NCBI GenBank assembly: GCA_003427395.1
Contig: BFEA01000117.1
Coordinates: 2,893,347-2,917,031, forward strand
Length of the DNA: 23,685 bases
Direction of reading: 5' to 3'
DNA from: Chara braunii
Taxonomy: Eukaryota > Streptophyta > Charophyceae > Charales > Characeae
Shown here piece by piece: positions 10,384 to 19,872 of the stretch. The translations under genes and the position numbers were made by a program. Below the pieces are notes generated by a model, which made no database searches, had not been told where the DNA came from, and worked only from the letters and a program-made list of their open reading frames with translations. How positions within the stretch are numbered: position 1 is the first letter of the stretch; each line of letters starts with the position of its first letter.

Positions 10384-10420
<37 letters not shown>

Positions 10421-10620
10421 GGGGTAGGCAGGTCCGTCATTGGAGTCAGGTCGGTTGAACTCCATGGTGTTGTGGGTGTGAGTGGGTTGTTTCCCTCTAC
10501 CCCACCGCATGTCATAGGGTTTATGGGTCATGACCGTGTGCATCACACTTCTACGGCTGTTGCGGTATCTTGATATTATTATGTTATTGACTTCGACTAA
10601 CTTAGTGGTCAGGCGACTCA
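10201..10620. other. 3' flank of the hAT tail; 34-base G run
   Basis: This is non-coding sequence after the last tail frame. It contains an uninterrupted run of 34 G at 10386-10419 followed by AGGGGTAGG, and a T run at 10314-10324. A hAT terminal inverted repeat could not be identified. Confidence 0.55.
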
Positions 10621-10778
10621 GGCTTTGTTTTTTTGTTTTGTTATTGTGGTGGGTCGGTATACTTGCTCTTTCAATGTCTTGCAGTCATTGCGAGACTTAG
10701 GCTTTTTTGTTTTGTTTTGTTATTGTGGTGTGCTGGTATACTTGCTTTTTCAATGTCTTGCAATCATTTGAGGGGTTA
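10621..10778. repeat. Two-copy tandem repeat, 79-bp unit
   Basis: Copies at about 10621-10699 and 10700-10778 share TTATTGTGGTG (10641 and 10720), GGTATACTTGCT and TTTCAATGTCTTGCA. The unit is T-rich on the plus strand. It may be part of the hAT element's 3' non-coding region. Confidence 0.88.
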
Positions 10779-11105
10779 GTTGTAGGGGTGTATCGGTCGG
10801 TGGCGGGGGGGGAGGGGGGTTATGGGAAGTTCAGGGCTGCAGGGGAGGGGTGTTGAGGGGTGTAGGGGTGTAGAGGGGTTTGTTTTTGTTTCTTTTTGTT
10901 TTGCCGTTTTCTCAACGGAGGTAGAGCGGCGCTCTAACTGCGCCTTACCCTGCTCTACCGGCCCTACACCGGTTCCTAGGCTGGAAAACGGGTCCAGCAC
11001 CCCTAAGGGCCCTAACTCCACCAGTATAGCGGAACCTAAGTTGCCAAGCTTTTTGCTTGAGAACAGGTGCAGCGCCCCCAATGCAAACCACTAGTATGGC
11101 ATAAG
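10779..11105. other. No gene; G/T-rich run then hairpin-rich sequence
   Basis: GGGGTGTAGGGGTG-type runs (10800-10880) are followed by GC-rich sequence with short inverted repeats such as GTAGAGC / GCTCTAC near 10921-10959. CGGGTCCAG near 10990 recurs near 13073 in a similar context. Two half-sites related to the downstream element ends occur at 11018-11027 (CCACCAGTAT) and 11088-11097. Confidence 0.45.
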
Positions 11106-11942
11106 TCAAACCACCAGTACCTTTCCCGGCTATTAGGTCCGAGCCTCCGGCTACCGGTACGTTGAGGCTTGCCGAGCCTAGAGCTATCTGTAGTCGGAAG
11201 TCTTCCTTTATGAAAATGGAAAAAAAAAGAACGAAAAAGCAAATGGAAAAAAAAAGTATGAGATTTTTACTATTAAAAAAAAAAACGAGGCAAAAAAAAA
11301 AACACAAANNNNNNNNNNNNNNNNNNNNNNNNNNNNNNNNNNNNNNNNNNNNNNNNNNNNNNNNNNNNNNNNNNNNNNNNNNNNNNNNNNNNNNNNNNNN
11401 NNNNNNNNNNNNNNNNNNNNNNNNNNNNNNNNNNNNNNNNNNNNNNNNNNNNNNNNNNNNNNNNNNNNNNNNNNNNNNNNNNNNNNNNNNNNNNNNNNNN
11501 NNNNNNNNNNNNNNNNNNNNNNNNNNNNNNNNNNNNNNNNNNNNNNNNNNNNNNNNNNNNNNNNNNNNNNNNNNNNNNNNNNNNNNNNNNNNNNNNNNNN
11601 NNNNNNNNNNNNNNNNNNNNNNNNNNNNNNNNNNNNNNNNNNNNNNNNNNNNNNNNNNNNNNNNNNNNNNNNNNNNNNNNNNNNNNNNNNNNNNNNNNNN
11701 NNNNNNNNNNNNNNNNNNNNNNNNNNNNNNNNNNNNNNNNNNNNNNNNNNNNNNNNNNNNNNNNNNNNNNNNNNNNNNNNNNNNNNNNNNNCCCTTCTTT
11801 TCCTTTTTTTTTTTTCGTTTCCTTACTTCGTTTTTTCTTTTTTTGTTTTCGTTTTTCTTCCATTCATTTTCTTCCCCAGTCGTTCAGTACCGACCATGGT
11901 CGGGGAGTATTTTTTCAAGTAGGGAAAGGTACTGGAATTTAA
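11106..11942. mobile_element. Possible TTAA-type element containing the assembly gap
   Basis: The left end has CCACCAGTACCTTTCCCGGC (11111-11130). The right end ends GGGAAAGGTACTGG before TTAA (11922-11942). Thus CCAGTACCTTTCCC is inverted at the two ends. The left interior is A-rich (11210-11308) and the right interior T-rich (11792-11875), so the arms would fold back. The centre is unknown sequence, so both length and identity are uncertain. Confidence 0.45.
11309..11791. other. Assembly gap (483 N)
   Basis: Run of N between an A-rich and a T-rich low-complexity stretch. Any open frame drawn through it is artificial. Confidence 1.
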
Positions 11943-12099
11943 ACCACCAGTACACGGCCCCAGCCTTGCTGAAAGGAAATGCATCGCCTATCTGGAAAAG
12001 TCAATGCCAGCGCGCCGTAGATAAAAGAAATTTGTGGTCGGTGTCGTTTTTCAGCCTTTGACACGGCCCCAGGGCCGATGTGAGGCGTGTACTGGCGGT
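11943..12099. mobile_element. 157-bp TTAA-flanked mini-element with terminal inverted repeats
   Basis: TTAA is present at both edges (11939-11942 and 12100-12103). The left end reads ACCACCAGTACACG and the right end, reversed, reads ACCGCCAGTACACG, 13 of 14 matching. ACACGGCCCCAG is also repeated directly at 11952-11963 and 12061-12072. TTAA target sites are the hallmark of piggyBac-type elements, but no transposase is nearby, so the family name is inference. Confidence 0.6.
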
Positions 12100-12103
12100 T
12101 TAA

Positions 12104-12289
12104 GCCACCAGTACCTTTCCCAGCTATTTTGCTATGATGCGAGTAACGTGGGAGGCCGGCGGGGTTCGGTGCTACCAGACCGAAATGGTTGGCAGCGCCA
12201 GCCAAAATGAGGACCCCACCAGTTTGTTTTTTTCCGGCGCACAAGGTGATTTTAGGCTTGGCATCGATAGCTGAGAAAGGTATTGGTGG
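12104..12289. mobile_element. 186-bp mini-element sharing a TTAA edge with its neighbour
   Basis: It starts directly at the TTAA of 12100-12103. Its first 24 bases (12104-12127) match the reverse complement of 12267-12290 at 21 of 24 positions, including TACCTTTC and CAGCTAT. The right edge has TTAG instead of TTAA. The interior has no coding sequence and includes a block repeated at 12829-12885. Confidence 0.62.
12182..12234 (+). repeat. Dispersed repeat, copy 1
   Basis: It begins AAATGGTTGGC, continues with GCCAAA and a GAGG..CCC stretch, then AGTTTGTTTTTT. The same order is seen at 12829-12885 in the same orientation. Confidence 0.6.
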
Positions 12290-12572
12290 TTAGGGTAGAT
12301 TGGGGCACAATTTGTCACTCTCTGCATCGTTAGACCTCAGTGCATGCTGTAACTTGGCTGCTAATTAGGCGGACAGTCAATCCCCTCGTGAGAGGGCAAT
12401 CAATGTTGTTATACTAGGTATATCTTCTCTTATCTTGTCAGTGGGATGTTGGTCCCAGTTTCCAGCAGGTGATGTTCCCCACCAATAGATCGGAGCTTTC
12501 TATAAAGTAGGGCTTGCTATTGGAGGATGCTAGTAGCACCTCCATAGCAGGCTGCCACAGATGTTTTTGCCC

Positions 12573-12594
12573 AAAAAAAAAAAAAAAAAAAAAA
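12573..12594 (+). repeat. 22-base A run
   Basis: Uninterrupted A22 followed by GGGAGAGAAAGGTACTGG. It sits just inside the next copy of the inverted-repeat end and resembles the A-rich interior left of the gap. Confidence 0.9.
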
Positions 12595-12605
12595 GGGAGA
12601 GAAAG

Positions 12606-12631
12606 GTACTGGTGGTTTAAACTGCCAGTAC
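12606..12631. repeat. 26-bp near-perfect palindrome centred on TTTAAA
   Basis: GTACTGGTGGTTT is followed by its near-complement (two mismatched pairs). The same structure marks the junctions at 11929-11953 and 12089-12114. It looks like a right element end joined through TTAA (12617-12620) to a left end, but partner ends were not found. Confidence 0.75.
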
Positions 12632-12828
12632 TTCCGAAAGTTGCAGCTTTGATGCAACCAATCATCTATACAATGCCGCAACATTTCCACTCAAATGAAT
12701 AATTTTCCGCGCCCTTGGTCCACTCATCCCAGCACTTCGCGGCGTGCATGCAACCATGACTTTCTGAAGTGTTGGTGTACGTTTCGCAACCATTTTTGAA
12801 AGTCATGACTTGCATACTTCTATAAGGC

Positions 12829-12885
12829 AAAATGGTTGGCGGCAAGCCAAACGGAGGCCCATGCCGGTCTAGTTTGTTTTTTATT
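12829..12885 (+). repeat. Dispersed repeat, copy 2
   Basis: AAAATGGTTGGCGGC, AAGCCAAACGGAGGCCC and TAGTTTGTTTTTT match copy 1 at 12182-12234 at roughly three quarters of positions by eye. Confidence 0.6.
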
Positions 12886-14970
12886 GTGCAGGGTCTTTTC
12901 AACCCTTAAAAAAGGTGTTTCAAAGTCTCTTATTTTTATTTTTATTTTTTGGGGGGGAGCGAAACCATATGAACTTATATTATCAATGGAAGATTGGAGG
13001 GTCGGGAATCCCTCACAAACAACCCGATGAAAATACCGGGGGCCAATACCCAGCTTGGGCTCTCGGAAACCGGGTCCAGTGTCCCATAAATGTAAGTTCC
13101 CAAAAATAGTAAAAAAAAGGTTGGGCTTCTCCCCCAAACACAACTTCTCAAGTTGAACACAGGTACTAGCCCTAAAGAAAAAGAATTGCAGTCTGCAAAC
13201 ACTTAACTCCTCTATGGTGGGTGGCTAAAGCATTGTTGAGCACATCGGTCCCACAAGGGGACCCTTCTGGCCGCGTCATGCAGGAGTAGGTCATTACTGC
13301 GATACAAAATGGAGCTTCTACAGCCGCTCCGGCCGAGTGCATCAGCCATACCTCTCGCCAACCCCTACGACAGGATAGGGCCTACAAGAGGTACAACTTT
13401 CCTCCACCTGCGAAAGTTGTCACCTCCCTTCGGTGGGCGTATCCCCGCCGAGCTACCAGTCCACAGTACGAAAGTTAATCAGTTGCAATCGCAGAGGTGG
13501 GTCAGCCGATGGCGTTTCTCATACGATGTAGCATAGGGGGTACGCGTGGTCCCACGCCTCTATCGGACCCGCACGAGGACCGACGCGTTGGGGGGTTGAA
13601 GTCCCAAGCGTGACTCGTCGTCAGTCGACTACAACGCATCCCACTCACCACCCGTTACTCCACACTTTAAAACATAAAATTAAAAACACACTCAAACAAC
13701 ACAACAATACCTCTAGTCTCTTTTGTATCCAACCCATAACCTTCTGACACGGAAAATCGGTTAAGTGACACATGCGAGACTTAGTATAAAACTGCTTGGT
13801 CGCAGGGTTTTCTCATATCGACTAGCAATGCAAGCATATGCAAGCAGTCGCAATGATGGTGTACTATATCAATAATCACGTGATCCTCGATAATCTCGAA
13901 GGTCACTTTTAACACTCAAGTGTCGGCTGACACATGCCTTGAGGGATTAATCTTTCGACGCTAGCCAAGTGCGGTTGAGAGCCACACCCTTTTTTGCACC
14001 CTGCAGAGAGTGGGTGATACACAGGTTTATACATGTGTTGGCAGCCGTCTCTCGAAGCCTTGGAGACAAACTCCATCATCCGAGACTTGGAGAGAGATCA
14101 AGGGGTTTGACTTTGACGGTTGCCACGGACTCCAACGTCCAACTATAAAAAACTCTAAAAGCAAATGGTAAAAGGAGTTCTCTCTTTTCTCTCAAGACAT
14201 AATTTGTTTAACCCTTACGCACAGTCACAATAGGTCACGCGAATACTAAAAGGTATATGTACATACATGTATAAAAGGGGTCTATAATATGGGACGATCA
14301 TTTCTCACAATCACAGTGAGACTCTTCTTGACCATATATATGTGTTTAATCGTAGGCAGTCAAATTCAAAGTCTGAACCACAAACATACATGCAATCACA
14401 TCACAGATTCAACCAACGTCAACGCACTACACGGGGTCAACTTCAACCATTATCTGCGCTCACACCCCTCGCTTTTAACCATACAAGCCCCAACCTTTGT
14501 CAAACCTTCCAAAAATAAAAACATTCTGTATCTTTGTTAAATGACCATTCAATAAAGTTCACGTGAAAACCCAATAAAACAAATCAAACGACAGGGCTAA
14601 AGCCCTTAGGTTGAGTTGGCAAGAGTGAATTGGAATTGAATCGTAGACTGACGAATCGACAACCGACTTGTTATCAGTGATAACAAAAGATGATCCTTGT
14701 GGGATCAAGTTGAGTCTAGTCCAAATTTTGAATTCAATCAATCAAAGAAATACCTGTAATATAAGATAGGTCAACGCCCAAGGTTATCTATCAGTGTATG
14801 GGGAATAGACCTTTATAGCACATTCTGACTCAAGATTCTCCTTATACTAAGTCTAAGTCTACCTCTAAGTCAATGCCCAAAGAAAGGTAGACTTTTAGTA
14901 GCATCTCGCTTATGCATGGTGGATCGTCAAAATCGTCACCTTTCAAAATATAATCTCCCCTCTAAACTAA
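12886..14970. other. No gene recognised; composition shifts to AT-rich
   Basis: Short open frames only. GC-richer DNA to about 13650 gives way to AT-rich DNA. A perfect 19-bp palindrome, TTGTTATCAGTGATAACAA, lies at 14668-14686, with GATCC/GGATC close after it. I looked for an LTR-retrotransposon primer-binding site or paired terminal repeats and saw none. Confidence 0.45.
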
Positions 14971-15478
14971 GAAAATTTTGGTAGCGCTTCTTGTAAGAAA
15001 AACATTTTTTCAGAATTTATACTAGCTTCAATACAAGAACTGAAATAATTTTCAACTCCAGAAGCTCAAATTTTATCGAACTCCCTGAATTATTAGAAAT
15101 TTTGGCAGCATCTCCTTTAGAAAAGTAGATTTTTCAGATTTACATTGACTTAGATATGAACTCAAACATGAAATTTGAGTTCTATCAAGACAAAATTTAA
15201 CTACCTCTTTAGATTTTCAGAAATTTCGGCAGCGCTTCCCGTAAGAGAAGTAGTTTTTTCAAAATTTATACAAAGCTAAATATTGAATCTAAAAATAATC
15301 CTGACTTCCCAAAGTCAAATTTTGTCTAACTTCCTTAATTGGTAAAAATTTAGGCAGCAGTTCCCCTGGAAAAGGTGGCTTTCCATATTTTTACTCCTTG
15401 GTTTTGTAGAAATTTCGACAGCGCTTCCTGTAGAAAAAGCAGCTTCCCAAGATTTATACAAGGCCGAGTATAATAAAT
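14971..15478. repeat. ~125-bp tandem array, about four to five copies
   Basis: The motif GAAATTTCGGCAGCGCTTCC (variants) starts at about 14971, 15095, 15220, 15344 and 15409. The first three spacings are 124-125 bp, the last a shortened 65 bp. Each copy continues with a GTAGAAAAGTAG-like stretch and, in most, ATTTATACA. Copies are diverged. Similar GGCAG..TCCCC motifs recur in plant non-coding repeats as I remember them, which I could not check. Confidence 0.85.
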
Positions 15479-15500
15479 AATCCTAGAAAATGCGAGAATT

Positions 15501-16138
15501 GACCTAAATAAAAAAACGTTAGCTCAGAAAATGTGGAAATTGAACTAACTCTTATAGCGCTGGCACGTGGCGAACAACTAAAACAACTACTTGTCAAACT
15601 GAAACTCGGACTAAGTAGTAATCTCACTCAGTCGCATACAAGGTCAAACCACAATGTTAAGTACTCTCACCAACCCCAAGGTCAAACCTTGTCAAACAAT
15701 AGTTCATAGTTCTTCAATGATTTATTCCTTGTACCCAACTTACATAAGGCATAAAGTTGGACCATTTAAACTTGTGGAAACATGTTTAGCTCAGTCATTG
15801 GACATACACAAACACACTCGACCTAAGTGAAAAAAAGTTCGCTAAAAAATGTGAAAATTGAACTAACTCCTATGGCTCTAGCACGTGGCGAGGAATTAAA
15901 GCAACTACCTGTCAAACTGAAACTCGGACTAAGTAGTGATCTCACTCAGTCACATGCAAGGTCAGACCACAACGGTAAGTACTCTCACCAACCCTAATTA
16001 TGTCAAAACCTTGTCAAATAATAATTCTTAGTTTTTAAATGATGTATCCCTTGTACCCAGCTTACGTAAGGCGTAAAGTTAGACCACCCAAACTTATGGA
16101 AATTTGTCTAGCTCAGTCATTAGATATACACAAATACA
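15501..16138. repeat. 319-bp tandem duplication
   Basis: Copy 1 (15501-15819) and copy 2 (15820-16138) align throughout with modest divergence. Shared blocks include GTCAAACTGAAACTCGGACT, AAGTACTCTCACCAACCC and TAGCTCAGTCATT. Neither copy encodes a recognisable protein. Confidence 0.92.
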
Positions 16139-16791
16139 GGGCACTACAATTTTTATCTTCCTTGGGCATGTAACTAGGTCGTCTTACCTAGTCGCCCTGA
16201 ACTTTTTAAAATATCCAAGTTATATATAACTTTCTGCACTTAATTTTTTAAGGCAACATACGACTAAACCGTTCAACTTGGAAACAAGGTTCAGCCTGCC
16301 CCTTCTTTCTACAAGTTTATTTGTAATTTATACTCTTTCCAGTTTATGATAAGTTATAGTCAGACCATCCAAACTTATGGAAATATGTCCAACCAGCCTG
16401 TTCATACATAGAAATAATATAAAAAAGAACAAATGTACCCCTTCTAGTTTCAGCATGTGCGTGGCTCCAGACCAGACCATCCAAACTTATGGAAACATGG
16501 CAAGTCCTTCGCCTGATCTTCCCTCATAATAAACAAAAAAAGTTAACGTCATCCAAACTTATGGAAAATGCTCAACATCTTTCAGAAACCAATGAAACAT
16601 AAGAAAAACCCAAAAGAAACAAGTCAACCAAGGCATCCATACTTATAGAAACATGCTTGCTCCCTGAAAAGGCAGTCGCGAACAACCTTCGCAAGTAAGA
16701 GCAACCAAATCATCCAAACTTATGGAAACTTGTCTGGTCCTCCAGGCAATAAAAATAAACGTAGCACTTGTTCTCCAAGCTTATAGAGACT
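15761..16791 (+). repeat. Interspersed short motif ACCATCCAAACTTATGGAAA, about nine copies
   Basis: Recognisable copies lie near 15761, 16083, 16268 (weak), 16364, 16476, 16550, 16634, 16711 and 16773, all in the same orientation and often followed by CATG or TTGTC. Spacing is irregular (roughly 60-320 bp) and intervening sequences are not alike after 16150. Confidence 0.8.
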
Positions 16792-18650
16792 TGCCCAGCC
16801 TTTGGTTGACCCAATCACACGCATGCAAGACCACCTTCCTCCCTCCTTTCCCCAGATCCAAACCCGTTTCACAACATGCTTTCAGTCAAACAACAAAAGT
16901 ATACTGAGTTTGCACAAACATCCATTTACTTAAGTCGAGTTCGTGTCATGAAAGTCAAACCCAAGGTCAATATGGGATACACGCAAGATACTCAGTCAAA
17001 TTGTAGCAAGAAGTACAAATAGGGATTATAACTGGGTGTATAGAAGGAAAAAAATGATTACCTCTCAGTTCCCTGCCTCCCAAACTTCTCTCGAGTTCCG
17101 GCAAAGCTCCCGCAATCAATGGACAGACTCCCCACGGAGTCTTAAGCGGTCCTACGGGTTGCAATTCCACCTGCCGCCTTCTTCCTGTAACCAAGATTAA
17201 ACTTAGAACGAGGAGGGCAGCAGGAGGGGTTTCGGACGCTCGAGATACAGGACAGGGACTGACTCAACTCGCAGGAGAGGGCCTTGATACCTTGATGTGT
17301 CTGAGGGTCCCTCAATGGCAGTCAGAATCCGCAGTAGTCTGGTCAAACTGACATACAATTGCCCACCATTAACTATTTGGTGACCTCCAAAATCGTAGCA
17401 AACCTCCCTTCTAGTCATTATGTCCTTCCTTTGACAAACACTGCAGAAATGCAGCCTAGAATGCCCACATTCGAATAGAGCTCAAGCAAAGCACAACTAA
17501 ACGAGGCAGACTTGCAGTAGTAAGATGCTGTGCAATTAGCCATGCAATCCTCAGCTGCACCACAATGCTCTGTAATACAACATCACACACGAGTAAGGGT
17601 TCAATAGCAGCCTCATACAAACACAGCGAATCTCTGCAGTAATAGTGTCAATGCTTCCAACCAGCAAGTTTGACCATCGCGATGCAAACGGAGCACTTCC
17701 ATCCTATTGGGTTGAATACTCGAATGGTATTTCCAGGAAAACTAAGCAAATGTCGCGCGCCAGCTAAGCAGTTGTACGCAGTTGATAGTACAACAAAACA
17801 TTTAGCATGTACAAGCACGACCCAACAGCGCACATTGTCCGCTTAGTAGCTCCCCAATGCGTACACCACGGTACGGCAGACTGTAACCACCTCCAACGAA
17901 CGAGGCATGATCTGTGTACAGTATTACACAGTGTATTCAATCACAACACAATGTGTCTCAGCAACGTACGACATCCAACTCCACAACTAGATGTGGCGAT
18001 GCATCAGGGTGTGCCCGCTGATGCATAACAGCATGACACAACAGTATATTGCGCTTCCCAACAATCAGCGAGTGGTAAGAAACCCACCAGAAACCCACAA
18101 CTGATTCAATAACCCATTCGCAACTCACAACACGAGGTGTTCACACTTAGGTGTGCATGGTTTAGTCTTTAAAACTGTAGATGACTATCGTTAGAAACGC
18201 CCCACAACTCAACATAGCTCCCTGTACTCGTTCGTTCGATTTTAGCTGTGAAACAACACTCGCTCGTTTCTTTCCTCGAAATAGTAAGACGACCAAGCTA
18301 TCGAAAGCACAATGTATATATGCAGGTAAGTCTAGCCTCATCAGTCTCATTCAAACGCTCCTGACCAAAGCTCAAGTGTGAAGAGAAATAAGAGTAGCGA
18401 CAAACCAACCAATAATATGCAGTAACAAACCGCACCGCAGTACTCAAAACGAGCAAAAAGACAATGAATCTACCACTAGATCACAGACAAATACTTTGCC
18501 AAACCGCATGCGCTCATCCCGCAATTTTTTGTATTGCAGCTCGACACCGGGTCATCCGTAGCACTTTCACGGAGGTAAGCATCTATTCTCCCTCTCACCA
18601 TTTAAACTATCACCAGCGTTGTATCCGTTATACACTAGCTTCCTCACTCC
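16792..18650. other. No protein gene recognised
   Basis: Open frames are short and unlike any family I know. Two strong 5' splice-like strings occur on the plus strand (CAGGTAAGT near 18324, GGAGGTAAGC near 18571), with a 3' splice-like TTTTTTGTATTGCAG ending at 18539. An 8-bp stem, TGCATCAG / CTGATGCA, lies near 18001-18026. See findings for a possible short exon at 18492-18573. Confidence 0.4.
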
Positions 18651-19313
18651 TCCGTCAAAATGCAACTGACTGAGAACCCGCTCGGGTGTATCCCCCATCC
18701 TTTTTCATAGCTTCCTCACTCTTTCATACGCAGCTCCTACACCTCGTATTGTCAAAATTGTTGCCTGAACTCTGATTTCGGCCCTATTATTGTGCTTGCA
18801 ACATCCAGAAATATCAACTTACTATTTTACTTTGCCCGATTCCATCACAGATCGGACGAAAACTTTGTTCCTTGCTTTTTTATGCTTTCGCTCATCTCCT
18901 ACCTTCGCGCACCTCTACTTCCTACTAACCTCCCGTTCTACTAACCTTCTCCTCAATCTAACTACACCACCTTGTTTGTCATACCCTTAAACCTCTACCT
19001 ACATTCATGGCTCGCTTGCTTTCATCCAGAAACGAGCTTGCTATAACAATTTACTCTCATCATAGCTCCTTTACCCCGTCGCTATCTCCGCCCCCATTTT
19101 GAACGCACCTGGCATGATTTTGCATCCAGATTCACCCTTCTCTTATGGCATCTCGTTTCTCATTCCTTTTTCGTTGTCAACGCCCCCTTCCCAACCTTCT
19201 CTCGTCCCTGCTCTTCCCTTTAGCTCCTTACCGTCTTCTTCTCTTCGTCTTCGTCTAACTCATCTTCGTGATACAACAATTAGCATCCGAACTGCAATAG
19301 CGTTGTTCGTCAA
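18651..19313. other. Pyrimidine-rich plus strand, possible degraded rRNA
   Basis: The plus strand is strongly C/T-rich at 18690-19260, and no protein is recognised. The minus strand has short matches to small-subunit rRNA core (for example GCGAAAGCAT at 18891-18882), treated under findings because they are weak. Confidence 0.35.
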
Positions 19314-19434
19314 CTTCAGCGGGCATGAGAAACTTCGGAGGAGACAATTAATAGACGAATCGACTAGTCTTTCGCCCTATACCCAAATCCAACGAATGAT
19401 TTGCTTGTAAGTATCGTTGCGCCTCCTCCACCAG
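19314..19434 (-). pseudogene. 25S/28S rRNA fragment 1 (minus strand)
   Basis: The minus strand reads CTGGTGGAGG, then CGATACT, GCAAATC, GGGTATAGGGCGAAAGACTA and CTCCGAAGTTTC. This is the order of nuclear large-subunit rRNA just after the GGTGAACTATGCC region. Substitutions at normally invariant sites suggest a pseudogene. It lies directly downstream, in rRNA order, of fragment 3 once the inverted fragment 2 is set aside. Confidence 0.85.
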
Positions 19435-19490
19435 CGCTCCTAGTTCAGTGCTTCCGACGCAATTTTTCGGGCTTGGGTTTGGTTAGTACT

Positions 19491-19845
19491 CGTTGGCCTG
19501 GTTGGTGCCGAGCTACGTGCTAACTAAGGCACCACAGTGAGTATTACTCGATACAGACTGGCCGACTTGCGGCCTGGAAATCTAAATCCGCTAAGGAGTG
19601 TACAATAGGTCACCTGCCGCCTTCAGTCAACTCTGAATGTGGTTGGCGTTGAAGCGCACGACCTATGCTTAACTATCGTGCCTACTCTGACTCCACGACG
19701 AGTAGGAGGGCATAGGGTCTGCTGCGAAGCCCACAGCTTGAGCCCGGGAGAAGCGGGTTGTAGATCTCGATGGTAGTAGCAACATTCAAATGCGAACCCT
19801 GGAGGTTAAAGTGAGGAGGGGTTCCACGGGGACAGTCGCTAGGAC
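19491..19845 (+). pseudogene. 25S/28S rRNA fragment 2 (plus strand, inverted relative to neighbours)
   Basis: The plus strand reads GGTGCCGAGCT, AAATCCGCTAAGGAGTGT (19584-19601), CACCTGCCG, GAAGCGCACGACCTAT (19651-19666), GAGTAGGAGGG (19700-19710), GAGCCCGGG, GGTAGTAGCAACATTCAAAT and GGGTTCCAC. These are successive conserved blocks of plant nuclear 25S rRNA in the right order. The usual GTGTAACAACTCACC is altered to GTGTACAATAGGTCACC, and AAATATTCAAATGAGAAC is also changed, so it is diverged and probably non-functional. Confidence 0.88.
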
Positions 19846-19872
19846 AGCCCTACCGCACAGCCAACACCGTGG

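Noticed and set aside
11162-12061. Open frame of 299 codons running through the gap, and its minus-strand counterpart
   Set aside because: Most of it is N, and the rest is A/T homopolymer-derived Lys/Phe-rich translation.
13320-13570. Minus-strand resemblance to the 18S 5' domain (GATAGAGGC, TGAGAAACG, GGGAGGTGACAA)
   Set aside because: The blocks are in plausible order, but each is under 13 bases and spacing is wrong. It was kept out of the feature list pending an alignment.
15761-16791. CRISPR-like array
   Set aside because: Repeats are degenerate and irregularly spaced, spacers vary from about 40 to 300 bp, the context is eukaryotic, and there are no cas-like genes.
13700-17200. LTR retrotransposon without coding region
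   Set aside because: No pair of long terminal repeats, TG...CA edges, primer-binding site or polypurine tract could be located.
17168-17390. Further LSU rRNA pieces on either strand, including a 14-base match CACCTGCCGCCTTC shared with 19611-19624
   Set aside because: The shared bases beyond CACCTGCCG are not rRNA consensus, and such a match is expected by chance in a window this long. The minus-strand resemblance near 17210-17390 is out of order and too short to claim.
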